Shown: positions 51,047 to 59,721 of the stretch, in pieces
Position numbering within the stretch: position 1 is the first letter of the stretch
How the letters are laid out: each line of letters begins with the position of its first letter
From: JAJFFW01 sp038534195
GTDB taxonomy: Bacteria > Pseudomonadota > Alphaproteobacteria > Caulobacterales > Parvularculaceae
DNA length: 64,000 nt
NCBI GenBank assembly: GCA_038534195.1
Contig: JBCAXE010000017.1
Span: 1-64,000, forward strand
Direction of reading: 5' to 3'
Program-made: the position numbers and the translations under genes
Notes under the pieces: generated by a model
Database searches by the model: none
Seen by the model: the letters and a program-made list of their open reading frames with translations, nothing else
Told to the model about the DNA's origin: nothing

Positions 51047-52423
51047 GTGTCAGAAAACCTAAACATTCATCCGCTGACCTGTACATTCACGGATCGCGCC
51101 ACTGAGGCAGGATTTCAGCGATTTCTAACGCGGCAAGATCGCAACACCCATGCGGCGCCGCTGATCGCGGGCGCCGTTGTCTTCGCGGCATTCTCAATCC
51201 TCGACTTTGTCGCGCTCGAAGAACCATGGCTGATCATCGCGATCAGATTGTTCGGCGCCGTCGTCACTGTTTCGTTCGCAATGGCGCTTGTTCATGAGTG
51301 GGCGTGGCGACACTATCAAATCTTTACTCCCACGCTTGTTGTTTTCGGAGGGAGCGTGATCAATTTCGCGATTTGGCGCGAGCCCAACCTGGATAGCAAT
51401 TACTTTGTCGGCCTTATCACAATGGCCATTTTTTCGAGCTTTTTACAGCGTCTGAGCTTCGTTCGCGCGTCAATGACGCTGTTGGTCATGTTTTTGGGCT
51501 ATCATATTGCAATTTCCAACAAGCCGGAGCTCGGCACAGAGATAATCTTTATCAATCTCTATTTCCTGATCTCAATGTTCGGTTGTTGTTTGTTCGGCAC
51601 GTACCTGTTGGAACGGTTGCGCAGAAAGGAATACCTCAACCATCGCGTCATTGAACAACAAAACGAACAGCTAACGCACCTTCTCGACGAAACCCGGCGT
51701 GACAACAAGCGTAAGGTGGCCGCTCTCAATATGTTGCTCCATGTTGTGAAAACGCCAATCCATCAGATTTCCGGTTTTACCGATATCGTTCTGTCAAAAC
51801 TCTCCGATGAAGAGACGCGTGACACAGTAACATCGTGCCTCGACAGCGCGAGATATATCAAAGCAGCGTCACATGATTTGAGCGCAGGCGTCTCAACGCT
51901 CTTGGCCTACCACAAGCTGGATGAGGTTGCGCGCAAGCCCGACATCGAAGACGTCAACATCTTGGAGTTGATCAGTGATGCAACTGCGTCTCTGGACGAA
52001 AATGTCAGCGTATCGATCAAATGCGACGTGAAAAAACTCTCCGTTGATCGGCGGCTGGTGGAAGCGGCGATTTCTAATGTTTTGGGCGATGCGAGGCAGA
52101 GCGCTTCAACGCCGTTGGCGCTGACGATTTCAGTAACCGACGCTGGCGAGACTGTTCAGATGCGGTTCGCAGATAACGGTCCTGGCATATCGGCGGAAGA
52201 TTTTGCGTGCCTGACAACACCGTTAACCGAACTGGATAACTACCTGAACGGAGACGGGACAAGCGTCAAAATGGGCCTTCGCACCATGGCGCGCGCTATG
52301 GAGATAGCGGGCGGCGCGGTCACCTACGCGCAGGACGGCGGCAGCGTCTTTACTCTGTCATTCCCCAAAAGACCGGCGCACAACGACGCGAGTAGCGAAG
52401 AATTGGGTGCTAAAGTCGCGTAA
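51047..52423 (+). CDS. Six-TM sensor histidine kinase, degenerate H box
   Basis: The protein starts at a GTG with GGAG upstream and has 458 residues. Six hydrophobic helices fill about 35-188 (for example LIAGAVVFAAFSILDFVAL and IIFINLYFLISMFGCCLFG), with no large periplasmic domain, as in PhcS/LqsS/CqsS-type sensors of small lipophilic signals. The dimerisation helix has His232 in LLHVVKTPIHQISGF, but the usual Glu after His is Val. The ATPase domain has NVLGDA (344-349, second Asn replaced by Asp), DNGPGI (376-381) and a G2 region reading GTSVKMGL. Phosphotransfer may be unusual. No receiver gene lies nearby. Confidence 0.82.
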   Translation: MSENLNIHPLTCTFTDRATEAGFQRFLTRQDRNTHAAPLIAGAVVFAAFSILDFVALEEPWLIIAIRLFGAVVTVSFAMALVHEWAWRHYQIFTPTLVVFGGSVINFAIWREPNLDSNYFVGLITMAIFSSFLQRLSFVRASMTLLVMFLGYHIAISNKPELGTEIIFINLYFLISMFGCCLFGTYLLERLRRKEYLNHRVIEQQNEQLTHLLDETRRDNKRKVAALNMLLHVVKTPIHQISGFTDIVLSKLSDEETRDTVTSCLDSARYIKAASHDLSAGVSTLLAYHKLDEVARKPDIEDVNILELISDATASLDENVSVSIKCDVKKLSVDRRLVEAAISNVLGDARQSASTPLALTISVTDAGETVQMRFADNGPGISAEDFACLTTPLTELDNYLNGDGTSVKMGLRTMARAMEIAGGAVTYAQDGGSVFTLSFPKRPAHNDASSEELGAKVA

Positions 52424-52697
52424 GTGTAGTGATTTGGTCACAATTCCCCCGCCTTAATCGTTGACATTTGCCGGCGACATTCATAGGTCGGCTTCGTGAC
52501 AGAGACGCAGCGCGCGCATTTATCCGTCAGGATCAGGATGTAAGACGTCGCCGCCTTGACCGTGTCTGTGACAGTGGAACCAGCGCATCGTTCAGTTCAA
52601 GCGGAACAGCGGGGCGTTTACTTTTGATCCGCTTAGAAACCCTTGAACGGCGCGCTTCTTGATTAAGCGTTCCCACGACAACAACAAGCGACCCCTT

Positions 52698-54020
52698 ATG
52701 AATTTTGCAGACCTCGGCCTCGAGCCGAAGCTTTTGGAAGCGCTGGCTGAAGCCGGCTATGAAAACCCGACGCCGATCCAGGCGGCGGCGATCCCCGAGG
52801 CCTTGAAGGGCCGCGATGTGCTCGGCATTGCACAGACCGGCACCGGCAAGACAGCCTCCTTCACGCTCCCCATGATCCAGCGGCTCGCGAAAGGCCGCGC
52901 GCGGGCGCGCATGCCGCGCACGCTGGTCCTGGCGCCGACGCGCGAACTCGCCGCCCAGGTCGCGGAGAATTTTGAGAAATACGGCAAGCACCACAAACTA
53001 ACGATGGCGCTCCTGATCGGCGGCGTCTCGTTTGCGGATCAGGATGCGAAACTAACGCGCGGCGTCGATGTATTGATCGCGACGCCGGGGCGCCTCCTCG
53101 ACCATTTCGAGCGCGGGCGCCTGTTGCTCACGGGCATTGAGGTCATGGTGGTCGATGAAGCCGACCGGATGCTCGACATGGGCTTTATTCCGGATATTGA
53201 GCGTATCTTTAAGCTGACGCCGCCTATGCGCCAGACGCTGTTTTTCTCCGCGACGATGCCGCCTGAAATCCAGCGTATCACTGACACGTTCCTGAACGCC
53301 CCGGCGCGGGTTGAAGTGGCGCGCCCCGCCACCGCCGCGGAGACGATTACGCAGCGAATCGTGCGCGTCCCGACAAAGCATGACGGCGCCAAGCGCGCGG
53401 CGCTCCGGGAACTGATCGCGATGGACGGCGTGAAGAACGGCATTATTTTCTGCAACCGCAAAACCACCGTCGATGTTGTCGCCAAGTCGCTGCAAAAACA
53501 CGGGTTCGATGCACGCCCGATCCATGGCGATCTGGCGCAGGCCTTCCGCATGGAAACGCTCGACAAGTTTCGCTCCGGCGATATCAAGTTTCTTGTGGCG
53601 TCGGACGTCGCCGCTCGCGGGCTCGATATTCCTGACGTCACCCATGTGTTCAATTACGACGCACCGATCAACGCCGACGATTATGTGCATCGGATTGGCC
53701 GCACGGGCCGCGCCGGGCGCGAAGGCGCGTCCTTCACACTGATTTCGCCCCTCGACGACAAGATCTATGAGGCCATCCTGAAAACAATCGGGGCGGACGA
53801 TATCGAAGAACAACCAATGCCCGAGGGCTATTTCAAGGAAACGCGCAAACGCGCCTCCGATCGCCGCGAGGAAAAACCTAAACGCGAACGCCGCGCGGAT
53901 CGAAAACCCCGCGAAGAAAAAAGCAAAGCCGGCGCTCGGCGGCGGGGCGAGCGTTCTGAAAAAGAAGATACGGCTGTGGTTGGCATGGGCGACCACGTGC
54001 CGGCGTTTATGCAGCGTTAA
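52698..54020 (+). CDS. DEAD-box ATP-dependent RNA helicase (RhlE-like)
   Basis: From the ATG at 52698 the protein has 440 residues. Core motifs are the Q-motif YENPTPIQAAAIP, AQTGTGKT (motif I), PTRELAAQ, ATPGRLLDH, DEAD (VVDEADRMLDMGF), SATMP, HGDLAQAFR, ASDVAARGLDIP and HRIGRTGRAG. The C-terminal tail from about 375 is basic, with repeated KR/RE runs for RNA binding. It unwinds RNA in ribosome assembly or decay. The gap 52424-52697 before it is gene-free and holds TTGACA near 52462, a possible promoter element. Confidence 0.95.
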   Translation: MNFADLGLEPKLLEALAEAGYENPTPIQAAAIPEALKGRDVLGIAQTGTGKTASFTLPMIQRLAKGRARARMPRTLVLAPTRELAAQVAENFEKYGKHHKLTMALLIGGVSFADQDAKLTRGVDVLIATPGRLLDHFERGRLLLTGIEVMVVDEADRMLDMGFIPDIERIFKLTPPMRQTLFFSATMPPEIQRITDTFLNAPARVEVARPATAAETITQRIVRVPTKHDGAKRAALRELIAMDGVKNGIIFCNRKTTVDVVAKSLQKHGFDARPIHGDLAQAFRMETLDKFRSGDIKFLVASDVAARGLDIPDVTHVFNYDAPINADDYVHRIGRTGRAGREGASFTLISPLDDKIYEAILKTIGADDIEEQPMPEGYFKETRKRASDRREEKPKRERRADRKPREEKSKAGARRRGERSEKEDTAVVGMGDHVPAFMQR

Positions 54021-54159
54021 GTCGTCTTACTGAACCCTTAAAGCTCGACAGTCATGAGCCACTAAATATCCGGTTTTTTCGGCCAAATCAGGTTTCATTT
54101 ACTGGTTTCTGATACGCAGGCGGCGTCGAATTTATTTCGTGGTGGGAGCCCGCCTAAAC

Positions 54160-55218
54160 ATGGCAAGAGCCGTCGAACAGTCGCACCGTATCGCAGAAGT
54201 CGCCATCGGCGCCTTGAAGCAACTTTCCCTGGCCGCGACGCCAAAAAATATCGAAGTCTGGTACGCCCATGTGGAAGGCCGGAACCCTGCGCTGTCGCGC
54301 GATATCCAGAAGACCCTTGAACTGAAGGGCGCGATCACGCAACAACGCGCGGACGAGCTTTACGATCTTTATATACTGCGTACGGATCTATCGTCAGACG
54401 TGATAGAGCTGGTGGCGCGGTTTGAAACCGAGATTAACCAATTGTCGGATGTGATCGAGGCTTCCGGTGAAAATACACACGCGCACACCGAACGCCTGCA
54501 GAGCGTATCGGCGAACCTGAAACAGTCGGCCAAGGACAATCCCGCTGTGGGCGCGCTCCTTGAAAGCGTGATCACGATTACCAAGAGCATCCGCGAAGAA
54601 AACCAGAACCTCGAAAAACGACTGGCGGAGTCTTCCGACGAAGTGGCGACCTTGCGCCATAGCGTGGAGAGCATTCAGCTTGAAGCGATGCTCGATCCCC
54701 TCACCGGCATCAAGAACCGCAAGACCTTCGACAAGGCGATCGCCGCGCAAGTAACGAATGCGAAAACCACTGGAGAAGAACTCGCGCTGGTGCTCGCCGA
54801 TATCGACTTCTTCAAGAGCTTCAACGATCAATGGGGTCATCAGACCGGCGACCAGGTCCTGCGCCTTGTGGCCGAGGTTATGAACGCCAATGTCAAGGGT
54901 CAGGATTTGTTAGCGCGCTATGGCGGCGAAGAGTTCGCCATCCTTCTCCCGGGGACGACGCTCGACAACGCCGAAATGCTCGCCGATCGCATCAGGCAGG
55001 CGGTCGAAGCGCGGCGGCTGAAAAAACGGCGCACCGGCGAAGATCTTGGCGTGGTGACGATGTCCATGGGCGTCGCCCAGTATACGCTTAATGATACGGT
55101 GGAAACGCTCATCGAGCGTGCGGACCGGTGCCTCTATGTGGCCAAAGACAAAGGCCGCAACGTGGTCATCACCGAACGCACCGGCAAAGACCACAAACGC
55201 TACAGCGAAAGCGCTTGA
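54160..55218 (+). CDS. Diguanylate cyclase (GGDEF domain)
   Basis: I start at the ATG at 54160 (352 residues); a GTG at 54139 is possible. There are no membrane helices. An N-terminal helical region (about 1-175, with HRIAEVAIGALKQLSLAATPKNIEVWYAH and a coiled coil near 145-175) leads to the catalytic GGDEF domain with LDPLTGIKNRKTF and GGEEF (255-259), so it should make c-di-GMP. The inhibitory RxxD site five residues before it reads KGQD (246-249), so product inhibition may be weaker. It could supply c-di-GMP to PilZ-like proteins and the flagellar genes nearby, though no link is shown. Confidence 0.93.
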   Translation: MARAVEQSHRIAEVAIGALKQLSLAATPKNIEVWYAHVEGRNPALSRDIQKTLELKGAITQQRADELYDLYILRTDLSSDVIELVARFETEINQLSDVIEASGENTHAHTERLQSVSANLKQSAKDNPAVGALLESVITITKSIREENQNLEKRLAESSDEVATLRHSVESIQLEAMLDPLTGIKNRKTFDKAIAAQVTNAKTTGEELALVLADIDFFKSFNDQWGHQTGDQVLRLVAEVMNANVKGQDLLARYGGEEFAILLPGTTLDNAEMLADRIRQAVEARRLKKRRTGEDLGVVTMSMGVAQYTLNDTVETLIERADRCLYVAKDKGRNVVITERTGKDHKRYSESA

Positions 55219-55246
55219 TTACTCGACGATCGGCGCGCCCTCGCCT

Positions 55247-56998
55247 TCAGCCCTTCACAGCCGTGCGTTGGTAGAGCCGCCAATAGGCGTCCATGAATTC
55301 TTCCGGGTTATCGCCGCCCCGCGCCGACGCGCCGGACGCCTGTAGCTCGCGCACGATGGCGAGCGCGGGCGCCTCAACGAACAATGTCTCCCCGCTGAGG
55401 AGCAAATCGCCAAGCGCAGCTTTATCTTCCGCCAGTGAAAACGAAACGCCGGCGCGGATGAACGCTTCTTCGGCCCTCTCGCGCGAGACGCCGTTCAGGG
55501 TCATCAGATATTGATAGGCGCGGCCCGCCGCCGGCCAGTCCTCAAGACGCCACTGAATATCCGCCAGCAATGCGCGTTCAGGGATCGATGCGCTTTCGTT
55601 AAGCCGCTGCAACGCGCCCTGGGCGTCGCCGGACTGTTCCAGCGCGCGCGCTTCGAGGAGCTTGCGCCGCAGTGCGACCGCATCGCTGAGCCCTGCAATC
55701 CGGGTCGAGCGCAACACGCGCAGCGCTTCGCTCGGACGTTTCAAGGTCAGATAGCCGTCGGCGAGGTCCGCAGCGATGGTCGACCGCTGGGCGCCGCGCA
55801 ACCGGTTAAACACCTGATGCTCAAGCAACTCGACCGCCGCTTCGCCGAGATCGAGGTCAAATAGCCGTTCCGCGACGCTTCGGATCATAGCGTCGCCGTC
55901 GCGTCCGGGCGGCGCGTAGTCAATATTCTCATAAAAGATTTGCGCCGCATCCATGGGCGCGAGCGCTTGCGAGCCGTCAAAAAGCCTCGTCAGCGCGGCG
56001 CGTAATTTTTTTTCAGCGGCGGCGTGATCATCCGACGCCCGGAAGTCATCGATAAAGGCGCGCAGATTTTCAACATAAACTCGTGACAGCGGCTTTTGTT
56101 CGGCGAGACCAATGTGCGCCCAAGCGATCTCGCGCCGAACGGCGCCGTGATCAGTGCGCAGAGCGAGCGCGCTTAGCGCCGCCGCAAAATCCGCATCTGA
56201 CGCTTTTTGTTTCGCGTGTCGATGGGTCAGGACTTTGAGCGCCGCCCACGCACTCCAGGGTTCCGCCCCGATCGCGTCAAGCGCTTCCAGCGTGCGGGCG
56301 TCGCTTCGCTCGGCGAGATCAAGCGCGCCCTGGAGAAGACGCAAGCGGTTCAAATCAAGTGCTTGAGGCGCAGCGCGCTTCGCCATGTCGATGATGGCGC
56401 CGGCTCTTTCCAAATCACCTCGCGCGAGAGCAGCTTCTGCTAGCAATAATACCGCCTCATCCGGCGCATCGTCCGGCAAACCATCAGGAAAACCATTCCG
56501 GGCGATCGATAAGGCCCGCTCGTAGCCGCCCTCATGCGCGAGCGCCGCAGCGAGCAGCAATTGCGCGTCAGGCTCGCGCGCAAATGGCTCGTCATCAAGG
56601 AGCTCAATCGCCGCGCCGTATCGGCCCATTGCGTACTGGCTCTTGGCGCGCATGCGCTGAACATCCGCCCCCGGCGAAATAATTATATCTTTAAGCGCGG
56701 CCAGCGCTTCCACGTGCAATTTGTGGGCGGCGTAAAAGGCGGCGAGATCCTTGGCGGCCGATGCGCCCCCGCCGGCGGCGACGCGGTCGCGCAAGGATTG
56801 CTCAAAGGCGAAAAAACCTTTGGAAGCCGCCTCTCTCTGAATTTCTTCAGCGGAACGCGTGTGCAATGATGCAGCCGGCGCCGGATCAGTGGCGGCGCTC
56901 GCCGCCTCATCAATTTCCGCTGGCGGGATCGCCGCTGCGCCGCTCGCAGCGATGAGGCTCGCCGTCAAACTGACGTAAAACTTTCGCGCCGCCTTCAT
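55247..56998 (-). CDS. Exported TPR-like protein in the flagellar operon
   Basis: The 583-residue protein has a signal peptide (ending near GAAA-IP) and then repeated Ala-rich helix pairs typical of tetratricopeptide arrays (for example YAMGRYGAAIELLDDEPFARE, LLAEAALARGDLERAGAIID and LADGYLTLKRPSEALRVLRS). Function is unknown. Its ATG overlaps the motE-like gene's stop by four bases, so it is the last gene of the fliL-fliM operon. It could be a periplasmic partner of motor or flagellum assembly. No enzyme motif is seen. Confidence 0.72.
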   Translation of the reverse strand: MKAARKFYVSLTASLIAASGAAAIPPAEIDEAASAATDPAPAASLHTRSAEEIQREAASKGFFAFEQSLRDRVAAGGGASAAKDLAAFYAAHKLHVEALAALKDIIISPGADVQRMRAKSQYAMGRYGAAIELLDDEPFAREPDAQLLLAAALAHEGGYERALSIARNGFPDGLPDDAPDEAVLLLAEAALARGDLERAGAIIDMAKRAAPQALDLNRLRLLQGALDLAERSDARTLEALDAIGAEPWSAWAALKVLTHRHAKQKASDADFAAALSALALRTDHGAVRREIAWAHIGLAEQKPLSRVYVENLRAFIDDFRASDDHAAAEKKLRAALTRLFDGSQALAPMDAAQIFYENIDYAPPGRDGDAMIRSVAERLFDLDLGEAAVELLEHQVFNRLRGAQRSTIAADLADGYLTLKRPSEALRVLRSTRIAGLSDAVALRRKLLEARALEQSGDAQGALQRLNESASIPERALLADIQWRLEDWPAAGRAYQYLMTLNGVSRERAEEAFIRAGVSFSLAEDKAALGDLLLSGETLFVEAPALAIVRELQASGASARGGDNPEEFMDAYWRLYQRTAVKG

Positions 56999-57615
56999 GG
57001 TTGATCCGCACCCGCATCGACGCCGTTCTGGGCCAAGAGCCGCGTCAGCCTGCGCGCCTTATTCGGGTTCATCTCGGCGAGGACCCCCGCAATCGCCTGC
57101 GTACGCATGCCCGCCGCCACAGGCACAAGGATATCGTCTTCGAGCACTTCGAAAATCCGCGCCGCTTCGCGCGGTTTCATGCGTTCATACGCATCGGACA
57201 AGGCATCGAATTCGGCCTGCTCGGCTTGCTCTTTTTTGGCCAGCAACGCGTTCAGCGTTTCAATCTCGCTCTCAAGCGTGGCGAAACGCTCAGTCAGCCG
57301 CGTCTCTGCGGCGTTCAACAAGGCCTCGCGCGTGTCGAGATCGCGCTCGCGCTGGTCAAGCGCCTCACGGCGCGACGCCAGTTGCGCCAACAACCGCCGC
57401 TCTACTGCTGAGGGCGTTTCGGCCACCGCTGGCGACGGCGCTTCCATGGCAGAAGCGACAACGATCGTATCAACCCGGTCGGCGCCGGCTGTTTGGGCCT
57501 CGGCGCTCGAAAACCCGACCCAAACATTCGCCGCGCGCAGGAGCGCGACCACAGCCAGCGCCATGATCACCACAGGCAATATCGCCGCGCGTTTCTCCGC
57601 TCCCATCATGCGCAT
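56995..57615 (-). CDS. motE: MotE-like flagellar motor chaperone
   Basis: The 206-residue protein has one N-terminal membrane helix (about 12-30), a long coiled coil (about 70-140, QLASRREALDQRERDLDTREALLNA-type) and the C-terminal MgtE-N-like MotE domain (MKPREAARIFEVLEDD through MRTQAIAGVLAEMNPNKARRL). MotE helps MotC fold and supports motor function in other alphaproteobacteria. It overlaps the DUF6468 gene by 10 bases and the TPR gene by four, so translation of all three is coupled. Confidence 0.85.
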   Translation of the reverse strand: MRMMGAEKRAAILPVVIMALAVVALLRAANVWVGFSSAEAQTAGADRVDTIVVASAMEAPSPAVAETPSAVERRLLAQLASRREALDQRERDLDTREALLNAAETRLTERFATLESEIETLNALLAKKEQAEQAEFDALSDAYERMKPREAARIFEVLEDDILVPVAAGMRTQAIAGVLAEMNPNKARRLTRLLAQNGVDAGADQP

Positions 57616-57974
57616 TCCTTCAGCGGCGGCCGCGCGCCGCGTTTGCCGAGCGCGCGCACATCATCGACAGCGCGTTCGATGCGGCCGGCGATATTGTCCC
57701 CCGCGCTCACCATCACCGACAGCTCTGCAGCCATCGCCGAGGCTTTGTCCAGCGAGTGATCAAGATCGCGCGTCTGGTCGAGCCCCGCCGCTTCGACGCG
57801 CTCAAGCGTCGCACTGACGCTGGCGGCGGCCTTGTCGAACACGGCGATCGCCGCTTGCAATTCGTCTTGTCCGGCCTTTAGCGAGCGCAGGCGCTTGTTT
57901 AACATCACGCAGTAAACGCAGGTGGCGCAGAGAAGGAGCGCCAGAGCGCCGTCCATAATCGCCGCCATCGTCAT
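57606..57974 (-). CDS. DUF6468 family protein of the flagellar operon
   Basis: The 122-residue protein has an N-terminal helix (about 3-22, MAAIMDGALALLLCATCVYCVML) and a long soluble coiled-coil-like region with RLRSLKAGQDELQAAIAVFDKAAASV. It fits DUF6468, found beside fliM and motE in alphaproteobacterial flagellar loci. It overlaps fliM by four bases (ATGA) and motE by 10. Role unknown, probably in the motor or its assembly. Confidence 0.8.
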   Translation of the reverse strand: MTMAAIMDGALALLLCATCVYCVMLNKRLRSLKAGQDELQAAIAVFDKAAASVSATLERVEAAGLDQTRDLDHSLDKASAMAAELSVMVSAGDNIAGRIERAVDDVRALGKRGARPPLKECA

Positions 57975-58999
57975 GACGCATCTCCGTCGGTCAATTCTTC
58001 TTTACGCGGCTTTTCGTTTTCCATGCGAACCGCTACGCGATCGCCGGCGCGGCCCACTTTACCGCGTCCAATGAGGACATCGCCGGAACGCAGCTCAATC
58101 GCGCTCGTGGGCGCGGCGGCGAAAACGAGCGTGTCGCCCTCCTCCAGTTGTTGCAGTTGCGTCAGCGGCATCGTCTTCGCCGCCATGACGGCCCGAAGAT
58201 CGACGGTGGCCGTCTTTACTTCTTGCGCAAGATGATCGCGCCACATCGCGTCGGCGGCGTGCGCTTCGCCGATGAATTCCCGCAATAGTTCATCGCGCAG
58301 CGGCTCCAGCGTCGCATGCGGAATAACAATTGAGGCGCGTCCGCCCAGCTCATCAATGCGAATACGGAACTTCGCAAGGGCGCATACGCTCGCCTCCTGC
58401 ACGATTGCGGCGAAGCGCGGCGTCGTTTCGATTCTATCGATTGCAAATTTCGGCGACGCCACAGGCTGGAACGCATCGTCGAGATCATTCACGAGCAAGG
58501 ACAGCATGCGTTCCGCGAGAGACAGCTCAATCGCCGTAAACCCGCGATCATCGATGCTGAGCGCGCCCGCACCGCGCCGCCCCCCGAGCAAGAGATCAAC
58601 GATGGAAGAGACGAGCGTCGCATCGGCGGCGACGAGGCAATAATTGTCAAGGAGCGGCGAGTAAACGACGCCGACGACCGTCGGCTGCGGCAGCGCCCCC
58701 AAAAAGTCGCCGAAGCGCGTCGACGTCACATCGTCCAGCGCCACTTCCACATTGTCGTCCGCCATCTGGCGCAACGATGTGGACATGCGCCGGGCGGTAT
58801 GGTCGAAAATAACGTCCAGCATGGGTAGGCGGCGATGCGAGACCAGCGCTGAGTTGATCAACGCGCGCAATCCCGATCGGTCGACGCCCTCCTCCGCATC
58901 GAAGTCGAAGCCGAAAAGATCGGAGATATCGTCGCCCTGATCTTCTGACCAGGTGACGTCATCTTCTTCGTCATACGCCGTTTGTGTGGTTTCAGACAT
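57971..58999 (-). CDS. fliM: Flagellar motor switch protein FliM
   Basis: FliM sits in the C-ring, binds CheY-P and sets the direction of rotation. The 342-residue protein has a middle domain with RRLPMLDVIFDHTARRMSTSLRQM and LVAADATLVSSIVDLLLGGRRG, and a SpoA domain at the end (LTQLQQLEEGDTLVFA through VLIGRGKVGRAGDRVAVRM). The usual N-terminal CheY peptide LSQxEIDALL is not seen. The acidic DDISDLFGFDFDAEEG may replace it. It follows fliL by 12 bases. Confidence 0.92.
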   Translation of the reverse strand: MSETTQTAYDEEDDVTWSEDQGDDISDLFGFDFDAEEGVDRSGLRALINSALVSHRRLPMLDVIFDHTARRMSTSLRQMADDNVEVALDDVTSTRFGDFLGALPQPTVVGVVYSPLLDNYCLVAADATLVSSIVDLLLGGRRGAGALSIDDRGFTAIELSLAERMLSLLVNDLDDAFQPVASPKFAIDRIETTPRFAAIVQEASVCALAKFRIRIDELGGRASIVIPHATLEPLRDELLREFIGEAHAADAMWRDHLAQEVKTATVDLRAVMAAKTMPLTQLQQLEEGDTLVFAAAPTSAIELRSGDVLIGRGKVGRAGDRVAVRMENEKPRKEELTDGDAS

Positions 59000-59011
59000 T
59001 CAATACGCTTT

Positions 59012-59503
59012 CTACTGAATAACAAGATCGTTGATGACAACGTCGTCAGCCTTCGCCGGCCCAAGGACGAGATTGATCCGGCGCAACAGCTCGCGTTTGA
59101 CGCGCGCCATGCCTTCCGACCCGCGAAAATCTTCGGGCTGCAATTCTCTCAAGAAGAACGTCGTTCTCTCAATAATATAGGGCTGCGCCGCAGCGATTTG
59201 CTGGAGGGTTTCCTGTTGCTGACCGCTTTTGACGACGATCGACGCCGACAATTTCAAATAGGCGACGCGCCCGTCGCGATCCGGGGACAAGTCAATCAGA
59301 AATTCAGGGAGCGGCGCATAATGGGTCTTGCCGACCTTAACGGTTTCGATCGCCGCCTGCGGCCGGCCGGCGAAGACTTGCGTCCGTTCCGCGAAGACGA
59401 CAATACCGGCCACGAAACACAAAGAAACGCCAACCGCCAGGACAATATACTTGCCTGGCGTGCGCACGCGTTCGCGGTCGCCTGTACCCGGAGTGTTCGT
59501 CAT
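59012..59503 (-). CDS. fliL: Flagellar basal-body-associated protein FliL
   Basis: I take the ATG at 59503, which has GAGGA upstream; the longer frame from 59692 would add 63 unlikely residues. The 163-residue protein has one membrane helix (about 18-40) and a periplasmic domain with YAPLPEFLIDLSPDRDGRVAYLKLSASIVV, the FliL fold, ending in DDVVINDLVIQ. FliL stabilises the stator and the basal body. It is the first gene of the leftward flagellar operon and divergent from flgF. Confidence 0.93.
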   Translation of the reverse strand: MTNTPGTGDRERVRTPGKYIVLAVGVSLCFVAGIVVFAERTQVFAGRPQAAIETVKVGKTHYAPLPEFLIDLSPDRDGRVAYLKLSASIVVKSGQQQETLQQIAAAQPYIIERTTFFLRELQPEDFRGSEGMARVKRELLRRINLVLGPAKADDVVINDLVIQ

Positions 59504-59655
59504 TCTTTCGTCCTCGACACAATTGCTCGAGCAGCCCGCCCATAAGAGCGCAAACAGGGTTAAAAACCGGTTTCGGCGGTGAAATTTGCCCGGCAAGATC
59601 TGCCGCCTCGCGAACCGCTCACTCACTATCACGTTGTTTTTAAATTGATTTTCTC

Positions 59656-59670
59656 TGGCATGCCGCTTGC
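59656..59670 (+). promoter_or_regulatory. Sigma-54 (RpoN) promoter of the flgF operon
   Basis: TGGCATGCCGCTTGC keeps the -24 TGGCA and -12 TTGC with exact spacing (consensus TGGCAYG-N4-TTGC). It lies about 52 bases before the flgF start. Sigma-54 promoters drive many rod and hook genes in Caulobacter-type flagellar cascades, usually with FlbD/FlrC-type activators. None is visible in the window. Confidence 0.8.
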
Positions 59671-59721
59671 GACGCTGGGCGCAAGAACCCACCTCTCGTC
59701 GATTGAAAAAGAGCCGCCTTT

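Noticed and set aside
59600..59625. Sigma-54-like sequence for fliL on the minus strand
   Set aside because: The GG to GC spacing is wrong by one or two bases.
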